A stretch of 64,000 nucleotides of DNA, from the NCBI RefSeq assembly GCF_003994255.1, contig NZ_ML133852.1, positions 248,001 to 312,000 on the forward strand, written 5' to 3'. The notes below the pieces were generated by a model. That model searched no databases and was not told the origin of the DNA. It saw nothing but the letters and a program-made list of their open reading frames with translations. This stretch comes from Brachybacterium paraconglomeratum. Lineage in GTDB: Bacteria; Actinomycetota; Actinomycetes; Actinomycetales; Dermabacteraceae. How positions within the stretch are numbered: position 1 is the stretch's first letter; each line of letters starts with the position of its first letter. The translations under genes were made by a program, and so were the position numbers. Shown in pieces: positions 1 through 8,529 of this stretch.

Positions 1-1
1 G

Positions 2-667
2 CTGTCGGGGGGTCGCTCACTGCTGAGGATCCTCACGAACAAGGCCGACCTCCGCCTGAGCCGCGCGCGGTGCGTGATCCCCGCCGCGGTGATCGGCGGC
101 AAGCAAGTCGTCGAAGACATGGTGGCCGCCGTCGATTTCGCGATCGACGACCCCTACCGCGCCGCGACGCACAACAAGGGCATCATGAACGGAATTTCGT
201 CGGTGGTGCTGGCCACAGGGAACGACACCCGGGCGGTCGAGGCTGGTGCGCATAGCCATGCGGTACGAGGCGGCCAGTACTCGTCGCTGTCGAACTTCGA
301 CCTCGACGCCGAGGGGAACCTCTCCGCCACGCTCGAGCTCCCGATACCGGTCGGTCTGGTGGGCGGCGCGACCCGCACCCACCCGACCGCCCAAGCCGCC
401 GTGACGATGTCCGAGGTCGACTCCGCACAGCAGCTCGCCGAGCTCACCACCGCCGTGGGTCTTGCGCAGAACATCGCGGCTGTGCGCGCGCTCGCGGCCG
501 AAGGCATCCAGCAGGGGCACATGGCATTGCATGCGCGTAATGTCGCGGCTTCCGCAGGGGCGACCGCCGACGAGATCGATGCGGTCTCGAGCGCGATGGT
601 CTCCGAGGGTGCAGTGCGGGTCGACGTCGCTGAGCGCCTGCTCGCTGAAGGGCGAGCGCAGCGATGA
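2..667 (+). CDS. mvaA: Hydroxymethylglutaryl-CoA reductase, class II (degradative), 3' part
   Basis: C-terminal part of an HMG-CoA reductase; the reading frame is open from base 2, so the 5' end lies outside the window. The family interconverts mevalonate and HMG-CoA; class II enzymes are typical of mevalonate catabolism. Visible catalytic landmarks are the lysine in HNKGIMNG, the aspartate in ATGNDTRAVEAGAHSHA and the C-terminal histidine in GHMALHARNVA, all in the class II arrangement. Its stop overlaps the HMG-CoA lyase start by 4 bp, so the two are co-translated. Pairing with the lyase and a permease argues for breakdown of mevalonate to acetoacetate and acetyl-CoA, not isoprenoid synthesis. 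The family call is firm; the direction of flux is inferred from context. Confidence 0.9.
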   Translation: MSGGRSLLRILTNKADLRLSRARCVIPAAVIGGKQVVEDMVAAVDFAIDDPYRAATHNKGIMNGISSVVLATGNDTRAVEAGAHSHAVRGGQYSSLSNFDLDAEGNLSATLELPIPVGLVGGATRTHPTAQAAVTMSEVDSAQQLAELTTAVGLAQNIAAVRALAAEGIQQGHMALHARNVAASAGATADEIDAVSSAMVSEGAVRVDVAERLLAEGRAQR

Positions 668-1626
668 GCGCAGCGATGAGCGCCCTCGAGCTCGGCCTTC
701 CGGCGCCAGCGCCCGAAGCAGGATTGCCGCAGCAGGTGACGATCTGGGAGATGGCTCCCCGAGACGGTCTGCAGGCGGAAGCTCAGCAGATATCAGTGGA
801 CACGAAGATCGACCTGGTGCGACGACTCGCCGCCGCGGGGATGCCAGTGATCGAAGCGGGAAGCTTCGTTCGGCCGGACCGCGTTCCGCCGATGGCGGGG
901 AGCGAGGACGTGCTGCTCGGGGTGCGCGATGTGGCGGCTCGTACGCCCGTGCTGGTCCCGAACGCAAAGGGCTTCGAACGTGCAGTTGCGGCCGGTGCGC
1001 AGGAGATCGCAGTCTTCCTGAGCGTGACCGAGTCCTTCTCGTCTGCGAACCTCTCAGTCGACCGCGGCACAGCAGAGGCCCGAGCTATGGAGGTGGTGCG
1101 CGAAGCGCGAGCGACAGGGCTGCCGGTGCGCGGATACCTGTCAATGGTGTTCGGAGACCCGTGGGAGGGCCCGGTCGCCACCGGAGAGGTGGTTCGACTC
1201 GCCTCCGAGATGGTCGAGTGGGGCGTCGACGAACTCTCCCTTGGCGACACGATCGGCGTGGCCACGCCCGGACTGGTGAAGGAGACCCTCGCCGCGCTCA
1301 CCGCAGCCGGCATCCCAATCGACATGCTCGGTCTCCACATGCATGACACCTATGGACAGGCTCTCGCAAACGTCTACGCGGGGCTCCAGAGCGGCGTGAG
1401 GATCTTCGACGCCTCGGTCGCAGGCGTCGGCGGATGCCCCTTCGCGAAGTCAGCGACCGGGAATCTCGCCACTGAGGACCTGGTCTGGATGCTCAACGGC
1501 CTCGGGATCAAGACGGGCATTGACCTGACCGCGCTGCTCCAGATATCGCCCTGGCTCTCATCTGCCCTGGATAGGCCCATCACATCCAGGGTCGCGATCG
1601 CATTCCTGGGAGAGGACGCCAAGTGA
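664..1626 (+). CDS. mvaB: Hydroxymethylglutaryl-CoA lyase
   Basis: Cleaves HMG-CoA to acetyl-CoA and acetoacetate. The protein is 320 aa, the normal length for the family. Seen in sequence: the N-terminal APRDGLQ motif that holds the metal and substrate, the metal-binding HMH triplet in LHMHDTYGQ, and the catalytic-cysteine signature VGGCPFAKSATGNLATEDL near residue 260. The start overlaps the reductase stop (ATGA). A 12-nt duplication puts a second ATG at 676, so either could be used; a GAAGGG about 10 nt upstream favours 664. The next gene overlaps by 4 bp (GTGA), so mvaA-mvaB-1623-2093 reads as one transcript. Function is secure from motifs and context. Confidence 0.95.
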   Translation: MSAAMSALELGLPAPAPEAGLPQQVTIWEMAPRDGLQAEAQQISVDTKIDLVRRLAAAGMPVIEAGSFVRPDRVPPMAGSEDVLLGVRDVAARTPVLVPNAKGFERAVAAGAQEIAVFLSVTESFSSANLSVDRGTAEARAMEVVREARATGLPVRGYLSMVFGDPWEGPVATGEVVRLASEMVEWGVDELSLGDTIGVATPGLVKETLAALTAAGIPIDMLGLHMHDTYGQALANVYAGLQSGVRIFDASVAGVGGCPFAKSATGNLATEDLVWMLNGLGIKTGIDLTALLQISPWLSSALDRPITSRVAIAFLGEDAK

Positions 1627-2093
1627 CCCAGCAATCACAGTCAGACCCAGAGAAGGACACCTATTTGGAGGTCTGGGGAGACACCGTCTCGTCCGAGCAC
1701 CTGCTCTGTTCGGTTCTCCTGGGTGTCGGGTTCGCGACGACGGTGTTCCTCACCGCGCAGTGGCTGCTGGCGGAGAGCGGCATTGATCCGGCGATGGTCG
1801 GGTCGTACTCGCTGCTGATCGGACTCGCTGCCTGCGTGACGGTCGCCGTGGTCTGCGCTCGCCTCTTCAAGCCCAAGCGGGACCTCCTCGAGACCGACAC
1901 CGGTGCTAACTCACGGGAGACGGCGATGGACTCCATGGAGGCCGAGATCGGTCCGATCGGCGACCCAGACGAGTTCCCGGCAGCCGTGCTGGAAGAAGTC
2001 AAGATGCTCGGCCTCTACGACGATTTCAAGCAGCGACATCTCCACAAGAATCCCCAGGTCATGGCATCCCCGGCAGAGCAGGTCGGCAAGTGA
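1623..2093 (+). CDS. Small membrane protein, possible accessory subunit of the TctA-like permease
   Basis: 156 aa, GTG start overlapping the lyase stop. Two hydrophobic segments are visible (about residues 27-49 and 60-80), followed by an acidic soluble tail of roughly 75 residues containing EFPAAVLEEVKMLGLYDDF. I do not recognise a named family. Tripartite tricarboxylate systems pair a large TctA permease with a small membrane subunit TctB; this gene has the right place and size but only two clear membrane segments instead of four and a long cytoplasmic tail, so it is at best TctB-like by position. It overlaps the permease start (TGATG), implying translational coupling and probably a physical complex. 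Confidence 0.6.
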   Translation: MTQQSQSDPEKDTYLEVWGDTVSSEHLLCSVLLGVGFATTVFLTAQWLLAESGIDPAMVGSYSLLIGLAACVTVAVVCARLFKPKRDLLETDTGANSRETAMDSMEAEIGPIGDPDEFPAAVLEEVKMLGLYDDFKQRHLHKNPQVMASPAEQVGK

Positions 2094-3478
2094 TGGAACA
2101 ACTCATCCCCGTGCTCGGCTGGGCGGCAGGCATGGCGCTCATCGGCGCCGTCGGCTTCGGACTGCTCGGACTGGTCTCCGGCACCGACGAGACGGCGACG
2201 ATCGCGCCGATGACGCTGTTGGTCATCCTGTTGGGTGTTCCGCCCGTCGGCGTCTTCGCGTTCTTCATGGCGTCCATCTCCGCCAAGCACATCACCCATG
2301 CAGTGCCAACCACCCTCCTGGGCATTCCCGGGGACACCATGGCTGCTCCGCTGCTCCGCGATGCTCAGCTGCTGCGCGAACTCGGAGTGCCGCACATCGC
2401 TCTGCGCAAGGCGATCTCTGGCGGCGCCATCTCCGCGCTCATCGCAGTGCCCCTGGCAGTCCTCTTCGCCTGGGTCCTGACTCCGTTCGCCGACGCGATC
2501 GGCGCCGTCGCCGGCTGGATCTTCCTGGGCGCTGCGATACTCATCGCAGTGCTCTCAAAGAGCCGCTGGGCCGCAGTATTCGCGCTGGTTCCATTCGTGA
2601 TGCTGGTGCTGGGGCTGAACGCACTCACGCTCTCGCTGCTGGACCGCACGCTGACGGTGAGCTTCTTCCTGGGGATCGCTACCGGGCCGCTCATCTTCGA
2701 CCTGTTCATGGCCGCAAGCCCGATCGGCCGCAAGACTCTGGAACGGAAGGGCAAGCGCCAGTTCGAGCTCGCGGCTGACACCAGGACGTGGAAGGGAAAG
2801 ATGCCCTCGCCGTTCAAGGTGCTCGACCGTCGCCAGGTTGCCATGACAGCCGGTGCTGCGTCGATCTCGAGCGCGACTTTCGTGTTCTCACCAGTGGCGA
2901 TGACCGTGCTGATGGGTGAGGTATTCGGAAGCCGGATCAAAGGCTCCTATCAGCGCCTGACCACACAGATGTCGGTGAAGAACGGGACGACGGAAGCTAC
3001 GTACATCGCCGAGACGCTGATCCCGCTGATCGCGATCGGGTTGCCGCTCTCCCCGATGGCAGCGTCGGTGGCGCAGCCGCTGTTCAACGCTCCGCCCGTC
3101 TACACGATCGACGTCGAGACCGGCGCGACGAACAATCTGCACGACATGCTCGAGCCGTGGCAGTTCCTGGTGTTCGGCCTCTTCGCCGTCATCCTGGCCC
3201 TGCTCATCACGTACCCGTTCGCCATGACCCAGGCTCACCGCGCTGCGAAGTGGATCATGCAGTCGGTCTCGCACGAGGCGATCGTCGGTGCCTTCGCGGG
3301 TCTGCTCATGGTGATCTGCCTCTACGAGGGAGGCGTCGTCGCCCTCTTCGTCACCCTTACGGTGGGTCTGGTGGGCGGCATGCTGAACAAGCTCTTCGCC
3401 GTACATACCGGCGTGCAGTTCATGGGGTACTACGTTGCTGTGCTCAGCGTGCCGGGCATCATTGCGCTGTTCGCCTGA
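2093..3478 (+). CDS. TctA-like multi-spanning permease, probable mevalonate/HMG (branched organic acid) importer
   Basis: About 461 aa, polytopic, with hydrophobic segments throughout. The segment GIPGDTMAAPLLRDAQLL resembles the IPG(D/E) region of TctA-type permeases, and the order of helices with a long central loop fits that family, though similarity is loose. The start is set at ATG 2093 within TGATG of the previous stop; GTG 2090 is an alternative. No periplasmic TctC-type binding protein is seen here; it could lie upstream of the window. Genetic linkage to HMG-CoA reductase and lyase suggests a C5/C6 hydroxy acid such as mevalonate as substrate; that is inference, and other dicarboxylates are possible. 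Confidence 0.65.
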   Translation: MEQLIPVLGWAAGMALIGAVGFGLLGLVSGTDETATIAPMTLLVILLGVPPVGVFAFFMASISAKHITHAVPTTLLGIPGDTMAAPLLRDAQLLRELGVPHIALRKAISGGAISALIAVPLAVLFAWVLTPFADAIGAVAGWIFLGAAILIAVLSKSRWAAVFALVPFVMLVLGLNALTLSLLDRTLTVSFFLGIATGPLIFDLFMAASPIGRKTLERKGKRQFELAADTRTWKGKMPSPFKVLDRRQVAMTAGAASISSATFVFSPVAMTVLMGEVFGSRIKGSYQRLTTQMSVKNGTTEATYIAETLIPLIAIGLPLSPMAASVAQPLFNAPPVYTIDVETGATNNLHDMLEPWQFLVFGLFAVILALLITYPFAMTQAHRAAKWIMQSVSHEAIVGAFAGLLMVICLYEGGVVALFVTLTVGLVGGMLNKLFAVHTGVQFMGYYVAVLSVPGIIALFA

Positions 3479-3580
3479 CGGACCCACCTCGTCGGTCCCG
3501 CACAACGGACCACCGGGACACGGAAGCCCTTAAACCGGGGAAGGTCCAGGGGCTTCTCTCAACGGATTCAGGGGAGATCG

Positions 3581-3808
3581 ATGCTGACGCCGCCAGAGGC
3601 GAGGAGGATGGGGTTCCACTCGCTCGTAAGAGCGTCGCCTCCCGGCACCCGACGGCGAGTCCAGAGCGACACGGACCCCCTCGAGGGCGGGTACTCAGTG
3701 CTCGAGGTCGCCACTCACGAGGAGGCGCTGGAGTGGGCATGGAAGATCGCCGTCGCCTGCCGCTGCGCGCAGGAGGTGCGGGTGCTCGGAGACGATCCCG
3801 AGGGCTGA
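3581..3808 (+). pseudogene. Remnant of a YCII-domain protein
   Basis: The last 45 or so codons read like the C-terminal half of a YCII-related protein: EGGYSVLEVATHEEALEWA followed by KIAVACRCAQEVRVLG, matching the familiar (L)GGYxxLEVxxxEEALxWAxxIPxACRCxQEVR pattern. The usual N-terminal beta strand with the conserved His/Asp pair is missing, and the upstream 30 codons look like scrambled or frame-disturbed family sequence. It is therefore most likely a decayed gene; a short functional protein cannot be excluded because there is an ATG with a GGGGAG nine bases upstream. YCII proteins often sit beside sigma factors or degradation genes; nothing here gives a specific role. Confidence 0.5.
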
Positions 3809-3895
3809 GGCGCGGGCACCCGGAGATGGGAGCCGGTGCGCTGGGCGAGGGCAATGCCATCTCCCAGCGGGAACGTCACTTGGGATGGGTCACGA

Positions 3896-4222
3896 TCAGA
3901 AGGTTCCGAGCGTCACCGCAGCACCCTCGAGATCCGACTCCCAGGGGATTTGGCAGGTCAGTCGGGACGTGGGCTCGCGCTCGGATTCGTTGAGTGAGTC
4001 CAACACATCAGCCTCGTTCTCATCGATCTCGCCGGCGGTCTTGTAGGAGACCTCGTCGAGAAAGGGGTGGCAGGTGGAACAGGACGCATTGCCGCCGCAG
4101 ATCGCGAGGATCGGGAAGTTGTGTCGGACGAGGCACTCCATGAGGGATTACCCGTCCTCCCATTCGACGCCGGGAGTGCTGACGCCTCCGCGGTCAATGA
4201 CAGTGATCTCAATACTGATCAT
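3896..4222 (-). pseudogene. 2Fe-2S ferredoxin gene interrupted by an in-frame TAA
   Basis: Reading the minus strand from ATG at 4222 gives MISIEITVIDRGG...EWEDG, then TAA at 4150-4148 (codon 25), then SLMECLVRHNFPILAICGG and a complete ISC/adrenodoxin-type cluster-binding set: C-x5-C-x2-C in CGGNASCSTC and the distal cysteine in RLTCQI. Both halves lie in the same frame, so a single nonsense codon breaks an otherwise intact 108-residue ferredoxin. Family members usually have EDGQSLME here, so CAA to TAA is the simplest explanation (inference). Internal initiation at ATG 4141 would give an 81-residue product lacking the first beta hairpin. No partner reductase or oxygenase is present nearby. 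Confidence 0.75.
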
Positions 4223-4296
4223 GCTCCTATTCCATACCCTCGCGGCCCTTGCGGCCAATAGCGTCCGCTCTGGGCCGCTCCTCCGGGCGGGAACAG

Positions 4297-4337
4297 GGAA
4301 GACCCCCGACCGCAGCGAAGCAGATCGGGGGCCTTCC
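4297..4337 (-). terminator. Rho-independent-type terminator of glnA
   Basis: Inverted repeat just past the glnA stop: arm 4297-4310 (GGAAGACCCCCGAC) against arm 4324-4337 (ATCGGGGGCCTTCC), 13-14 bp with one G-U type pair and a 13-nt loop. No long U-tract follows, as is common in high-GC actinobacteria. Confidence 0.75.
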
Positions 4338-4359
4338 TCGACGTACGAGCGCAGTCGAC

Positions 4360-5790
4360 TCAGATGTCGTAGTACAGCTCGAACTCGTGCGGGTGCGGGC
4401 GGAAGCGGAACGGATCGATCTCCGTGGTGCGCTTGAGCTCGATCCAGGTCGAGATGAGGTCCTCGGGGAACACGCCGCCCTCGGCGAGGTAGTCGTGATC
4501 GGCCTCGAGCGCGTCCAGCGCCGCACCGAGGGACTCAGGCAGCTGCTGGATCTGGGCGTGCTCCTCCGGCGGGAGCTCGTAGAGGTCCTTGTCGATCGGC
4601 TCCGGCGGCTCGATCCGGTTGCGGATGCCGTCGATGCCCGCCATGAGCTGCGCGGCGAAGGCGAGGTACGGGTTCGCCGAGGGATCCGGGGCGCGGAACT
4701 CGACGCGCTTGGCCTTCGGGGAGGAGCCCGTGACCGGGATGCGGATCGCGGCCGAGCGGTTGCGGGCCGAGTAGACCATGTTCACCGGCGCCTCGAAGCC
4801 CGGCACCAGGCGCTTGAAGGAGTTCACCGTGGGGTTGGTGAACGCGGTCAGCGAGGGCGAGTGCTCGATGATGCCGCCGATGTACCAGCGGGCGATGTCA
4901 GAGAGGCCGCCGTAGCCGCGCTCGTCGAAGAACAGCGGCTCGCCGTCCTTCCACAGCGACTGGTGGGTGTGCATGCCCGAGCCGTTGTCGCCGAACAGGG
5001 GCTTGGGCATGAAGGTCGCGGTCTTGCCGGCGTCCCACACGGTGTTCTTCACGACGTACTTGAACTTCATGACGTCGTCGGCCGCCTGCAGCAGCGTGTT
5101 GAAGCGGTAGTTGATCTCCTGCTGGCCCGCGGTGCCGACCTCGTGGTGGGCGCGCTCGACCGACAGCCCGGTCTCCTCGAGCACGGCGCAGATCTCGTCG
5201 CGCAGGTCGGCCATCTGGTCGTTCGGCGGGACGGGGAAGTAGCCGCCCTTGAGGCGGGTCTTGTAGCCCTGGTTGCCGCCGAACTCGGACTCGTCGCGAT
5301 CGGTGTTCCACACCGCCTCGTCGGAGTCGATCGAGTAGAAGCCGGAGTTGACCGACGTCTTGAAGCGGACGTCGTCGAAGATGTAGAACTCGGCCTCGGC
5401 CGCGAAGAGCGCGGTGTCGGCGATGCCGGTGGACTTCAGGTACTCCTCGGCGCGGGCCGCGACGGTGCGGGGATCGCGGGAGTAGGGCTCGTCCGTGAAC
5501 GGGTCCACGATCGAGAAGTTGACGATGAGGGTCTTCCGCTCCCGGAAGGGATCCAGGTAGGCCGTCTCCAGGTCCGGGACGAGCTTCATGTCGGACTCGT
5601 GGATGGCCTGGAAGCCGCGGATCGAGGAGCCGTCGAAGAGCTGGCCCGTCGCGATGGCCTCCTCGTCGAAGGTGCTCGCCGGGATGTTGAAGTGCTGCAT
5701 GACGCCGGGAAGGTCGCAAAAGCGGATGTCGATGAACTCGACGCCCTCCTCCTCGATGTACTTCGTGACCTCGCTGGGATTGTTGAACAC
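4360..5790 (-). CDS. glnA: Glutamine synthetase type I
   Basis: Makes glutamine from glutamate, ammonia and ATP; dodecameric and cytosolic. GTG at 5790 is chosen because homologues begin (M)FNNP...; here [19 protein letters not shown] follows a GGAGGA box, giving 476 aa, the usual GSI length. The longer open frame to 5898 adds an unconserved tail. Visible: the [12 protein letters not shown]-terminal motif, the DGSSIRGF latch, the metal-site stretch AEAEFYIFD, the [15 protein letters not shown] loop, and the adenylylation region [11 protein letters not shown] with its tyrosine, so GlnE control is likely retained. Monocistronic: terminator downstream and a divergent RDD gene upstream, as next to glnA1 in mycobacteria. 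Confidence 0.97.
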   Translation of the reverse strand: MFNNPSEVTKYIEEEGVEFIDIRFCDLPGVMQHFNIPASTFDEEAIATGQLFDGSSIRGFQAIHESDMKLVPDLETAYLDPFRERKTLIVNFSIVDPFTDEPYSRDPRTVAARAEEYLKSTGIADTALFAAEAEFYIFDDVRFKTSVNSGFYSIDSDEAVWNTDRDESEFGGNQGYKTRLKGGYFPVPPNDQMADLRDEICAVLEETGLSVERAHHEVGTAGQQEINYRFNTLLQAADDVMKFKYVVKNTVWDAGKTATFMPKPLFGDNGSGMHTHQSLWKDGEPLFFDERGYGGLSDIARWYIGGIIEHSPSLTAFTNPTVNSFKRLVPGFEAPVNMVYSARNRSAAIRIPVTGSSPKAKRVEFRAPDPSANPYLAFAAQLMAGIDGIRNRIEPPEPIDKDLYELPPEEHAQIQQLPESLGAALDALEADHDYLAEGGVFPEDLISTWIELKRTTEIDPFRFRPHPHEFELYYDI

Positions 5791-5957
5791 ATCTCCTCCA
5801 TCCGCGCCGTACGGCGCGTTAAGTGCTGTCTCACCCCGAGGGGCCGAACCGCTCGAGTGCCGAGGGACCGCGTCGGGCCCGGACTCGGGTGAGACCAAGC
5901 TTAGGGGCAGTGGTGCCCCGCGCCCGGGAGCGCCCGGCGATTCCCAGCACTGCCGCG

Positions 5958-5963
5958 TAGGCT
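5958..5963 (+). promoter_or_regulatory. -10 hexamer TAGGCT of a leaderless RDD-gene transcript
   Basis: TAGGCT ends 6 nt before the GTG start at 5970, with no Shine-Dalgarno sequence between. The spacing puts the expected transcription start on the start codon. Confidence 0.6.
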
Positions 5964-5969
5964 CCGCCC

Positions 5970-6404
5970 GTGATCGATCGCAAGGACCTCGGCTCCTGGA
6001 TGGACGGCCCGCCCGGGGAGGCGGGCTACGTCAAGGGCTCCGCTCTCGGACTGCCGGCCTCGGGCCGCGGCGCCGTCGCGCCGTTCTGGCGCCGGCCCCT
6101 CTCGCTGATCGTCGACTGGGGGCTGTGCGTGGGCATCTCGGCCCTGCTGTTCGGCGGGGACCCGCTGGCGAACCTGATCCTCTTCGCGGCGGTGAACGTG
6201 CTGTTCCTGACGCTTTTCGGGGTGACCCCGGGCCAGTTCCTGCTGCGGGTGCGGGTCGTCCCCGTCAGAGGCCGCAGCCCGATGCTGCTGCGCGCGGTGG
6301 TGCGCACCGCGCTGATGCTGCTGGTGCTTCCGGCAGTGGTCTGGAACCGCGACACCCAGCCCCTGCACGACGTCGTCGCGGGCACCGCGGTCGTCACCCT
6401 CTGA
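5970..6404 (+). CDS. RDD family membrane protein
   Basis: 144 aa. After a 35-residue N-terminal tail, the segment [17 protein letters not shown] carries the R...D pattern of RDD proteins, and hydrophobic segments follow near residues 48-65, 66-82 and 108-122; the end [13 protein letters not shown] is also typical. The function of the family is not established; small solute or ion transport has been proposed. It stands divergent to glnA and convergent with the DUF4191 gene, the order seen around glnA1 in other actinobacteria. The GTG start is supported by a -10 hexamer 6 nt upstream, implying a leaderless message. Confidence 0.85.
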   Translation: MIDRKDLGSWMDGPPGEAGYVKGSALGLPASGRGAVAPFWRRPLSLIVDWGLCVGISALLFGGDPLANLILFAAVNVLFLTLFGVTPGQFLLRVRVVPVRGRSPMLLRAVVRTALMLLVLPAVVWNRDTQPLHDVVAGTAVVTL

Positions 6405-6525
6405 CGTGGTCCGCCGCCTCGCCTGTCCGGCGGGGGAGAGCACTCCAGCACCCCTGGACGCGCCCTGTCGTCGACCCGCAGGACGCCTCCCCACTTCATG
6501 GCGCTGACCTGCGTCGATGCCGAAT

Positions 6526-6562
6526 GTCACGAAAAGGTCACGCAGATAACGAGAAGGTCACG
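6526..6562. promoter_or_regulatory. Two pairs of 11-bp-spaced direct repeats (GTCACG / ATAACG)
   Basis: GTCACG at 6526 and 6537 (five-base spacer AAAAG), then ATAACG at 6546 and GTCACG at 6557 (spacer AGAAG). One helical turn between half-sites is typical of OmpR-family response regulators; the sequence resembles the GTnACG-N5-GTnACG sites described for actinobacterial MtrA (from memory). The pair lies between the 3' ends of two convergent genes, so no target gene is evident. The rest of 6405-6603 shows no ORF I can support. Confidence 0.4.
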
Positions 6563-6603
6563 GCCGCCTCCCGGCCCCACGGGCAGCCCTTCCGCGCACA
6601 GCA

Positions 6604-6634
6604 CGACGCCCCCCCGAAGCGGGAGGGGGCGTCG
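6604..6634 (-). terminator. Hairpin terminator after the DUF4191 gene
   Basis: Perfect 10-bp stem: CGACGCCCCC at 6604-6613 and GGGGGCGTCG at 6625-6634, 11-nt loop. It lies 20 nt beyond the DUF4191 stop and between convergent genes, so it may also stop RDD transcripts. Confidence 0.75.
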
Positions 6635-6654
6635 CCGAGAGGGCGGGTGCCGGG

Positions 6655-7413
6655 TCAGCGGCCGCGCATCGCCTTGCGGTTCGGACGGGCGCGCATCGGG
6701 TCCACGCCCTTGGGCACCTGCTGGCGCAGCGAGCGGTGCAGCGCGTTCAGGCGCTTGGTCACCTGTGCGGACTCCTGCTTGGTCAGCTGCTTCTTCATGC
6801 GCTGCATGTAGGTGGGGAGCTTGTGCAGCGGCACCTCGCCCTCGCCGTCGCCGACGACGATCTGGTGGACCGGCACGTTGTCGTGCTGGAGCACGCGTCG
6901 GATGCTGCGCCGCTCCTTCTCCAGCAGCTTCATCGAGATGCCAGTGGAGTCCTCGGCCACGACCGCGATGCCCGCCCGTCCCGAGGCGCGGAAGAGCATC
7001 TTCTGGCTGCGGGGATCGATCTGCACCGGCTCGTCCTCGACGTTCCAGCCGCGGCGGATCGACTGCATCGCGGCGAGCGCCGCGCCGGTCTGGCCCTTGA
7101 TGCGGTCGAAGGCCGCTCGCTCCGCCTTGCGCGCCAGGATGATCATCGCGATCAGCACGCCGACGGCGAGGCCCATGAAGATGCCGTACCAGGGGCTGTC
7201 GAAGATCAGCACGGTCAGCAGCACGCCGACGGCGATCGCGCCGACGACCGCGAGGATCATCAGCGGCAGGGTCGACCGGTCGACCTCCTGCGTGTACTTG
7301 AAGACCTCGAGCATCTGCTTGAGGCGACCGGGCTTCTTCGTACCGTCGGCGTTGCGCTTGCCGCGCTTCTTCGTGTCGTCCTTGGCGGACGTGGTCTCGG
7401 ACGTGCGAGCCAT
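6655..7413 (-). CDS. DUF4191 domain membrane protein
   Basis: 252 aa from ATG 7413. A basic N-terminus rich in K and D is followed by two close transmembrane segments (about residues 51-70 and 75-92) and then a soluble domain of about 150 residues with the conserved-looking SIRRGWNVEDEPVQIDPRS stretch; the C-terminus is strongly basic (DPMRARPNRKAMRGR). This is the protein encoded beside lipA throughout actinobacteria. Its role is unknown; the constant neighbourhood suggests a link to envelope or lipoate-dependent metabolism but nothing in the sequence proves it. It follows lipA by 32 bp on the same strand, so lipB-lipA-DUF4191 probably form one unit. Confidence 0.88.
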   Translation of the reverse strand: MARTSETTSAKDDTKKRGKRNADGTKKPGRLKQMLEVFKYTQEVDRSTLPLMILAVVGAIAVGVLLTVLIFDSPWYGIFMGLAVGVLIAMIILARKAERAAFDRIKGQTGAALAAMQSIRRGWNVEDEPVQIDPRSQKMLFRASGRAGIAVVAEDSTGISMKLLEKERRSIRRVLQHDNVPVHQIVVGDGEGEVPLHKLPTYMQRMKKQLTKQESAQVTKRLNALHRSLRQQVPKGVDPMRARPNRKAMRGR

Positions 7414-7445
7414 GGGGGATGTGTCCTCTCGGGGCCGGCGGAGCG

Positions 7446-8468
7446 TCAGCTCGCGGCGGCCTGCTGGGTGCGGGCGACGACGCTCGCAGCTTCCTGACGG
7501 GCGGGCTGATCGGAGTCGAGGTGGCGGAGGTTCTCCGGGATCTCGCGGCCGAGCTCGCGCATCGCCTGCGCCCAGAGCTTCCCGGCGCGGTACGAGGAGC
7601 GGACCATCGGACCGGCCATCACCGCGAGAAAGCCCATCTCCGTCGCGGCCTCGGACAGCTCGACGAACTGCTGGGGCTTCACCCAGCGGTCGATCGGGTG
7701 GTGCAGCTTCGAGGGCCGCATGTACTGGGTGATGGTGAGGATGTCGCAGCCGGCGTCGACCAGGGCCTGCATCGACTCCAGGATCTCCTCGTCCGTCTCG
7801 CCCATCCCCAGGATGAGGTTGGACTTGGTGATCATCCCGGCGTCCTTGCCCATCGAGATGACGTCCAGCGACCGGTCGTAGCGGAAGGCGGGACGGATCT
7901 GCTTGAAGATCCGCGGCACCGTCTCCAGGTTGTGCGCGAACACCTCCGGCTTCGCCTCGAACACCTGCTGGAGGTGCTCGCCGCGGCCCTTGATGTCGTC
8001 GATCAGCAGCTCGACGCCCGTGCCGGGGTTCATCGCGTGGATCTGCTGGCAGGTGCGGGCGAACAGCCCCGCCGCGCCGTCCTCGAGATCGTCGCGGGCC
8101 ACACCCGTGACCGTCGAGTAGCGCAGGCCCATCTCCTTGACCGACTGCGCGACCTTGAACGGCTCCATCGGGTCCACCGCCATCGGCTTGCCGGTGGCGA
8201 TGTTGCAGAAGTCGCAGCGCCGGGTGCAGGTGTCCCCGCCGATCAGGAAGGTCGCCTCCCGATCCTCCCAGCACTCGAAGATGTTCGGGCAGCCGGCCTC
8301 CTCGCAGACCGTGTGCAGGCCCTGGCCGTGCACGCGCTGCTTCATGGCCGTGTACTCGGGGCCCATCACGGCCCTGGTCTTGATCCATTCGGGCTTGCGC
8401 TCGATGGGGACCTCGGCGTTGCGCGCTTCGACGCGCAGCATGCGACGGCCCTCGGCAGCGATCGTCAC
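7446..8468 (-). CDS. lipA: Lipoyl synthase (radical SAM)
   Basis: Inserts two sulfurs into protein-bound octanoyl groups to give lipoyl cofactors. 340 aa, normal for LipA. The auxiliary cluster cysteines lie in [12 protein letters not shown], and the radical SAM cluster in CTRRCDFC (CxxxCxxC). The C-terminal RSSY motif that ligates the auxiliary cluster is present (MVRSSYRAG). GTG start at 8468 with a GAGGAGG box nine bases upstream. A TAGACT hexamer at 8504-8499 (minus) could give it its own leadered promoter in addition to read-through from lipB. Substrates are the lipoyl domains of the nearby SucB and probably glycine-cleavage H protein. Confidence 0.97.
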   Translation of the reverse strand: MTIAAEGRRMLRVEARNAEVPIERKPEWIKTRAVMGPEYTAMKQRVHGQGLHTVCEEAGCPNIFECWEDREATFLIGGDTCTRRCDFCNIATGKPMAVDPMEPFKVAQSVKEMGLRYSTVTGVARDDLEDGAAGLFARTCQQIHAMNPGTGVELLIDDIKGRGEHLQQVFEAKPEVFAHNLETVPRIFKQIRPAFRYDRSLDVISMGKDAGMITKSNLILGMGETDEEILESMQALVDAGCDILTITQYMRPSKLHHPIDRWVKPQQFVELSEAATEMGFLAVMAGPMVRSSYRAGKLWAQAMRELGREIPENLRHLDSDQPARQEAASVVARTQQAAAS

Positions 8469-8529
8469 CGTGATGCCTCCTCGTCTCGACGTCCCTGGAG
8501 TCTATCGACCCCGTCTGCTCGCGCGGCGC

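Noticed and set aside
4249..5892. 547-codon open frame on the plus strand opposite glnA
   Set aside because: Antisense shadow of a secure gene in high-GC DNA; repetitive V/R/L composition, no motifs, no start signal. The same applies to the many long frames opposite alaS, rarA, lpd, pepA and others.
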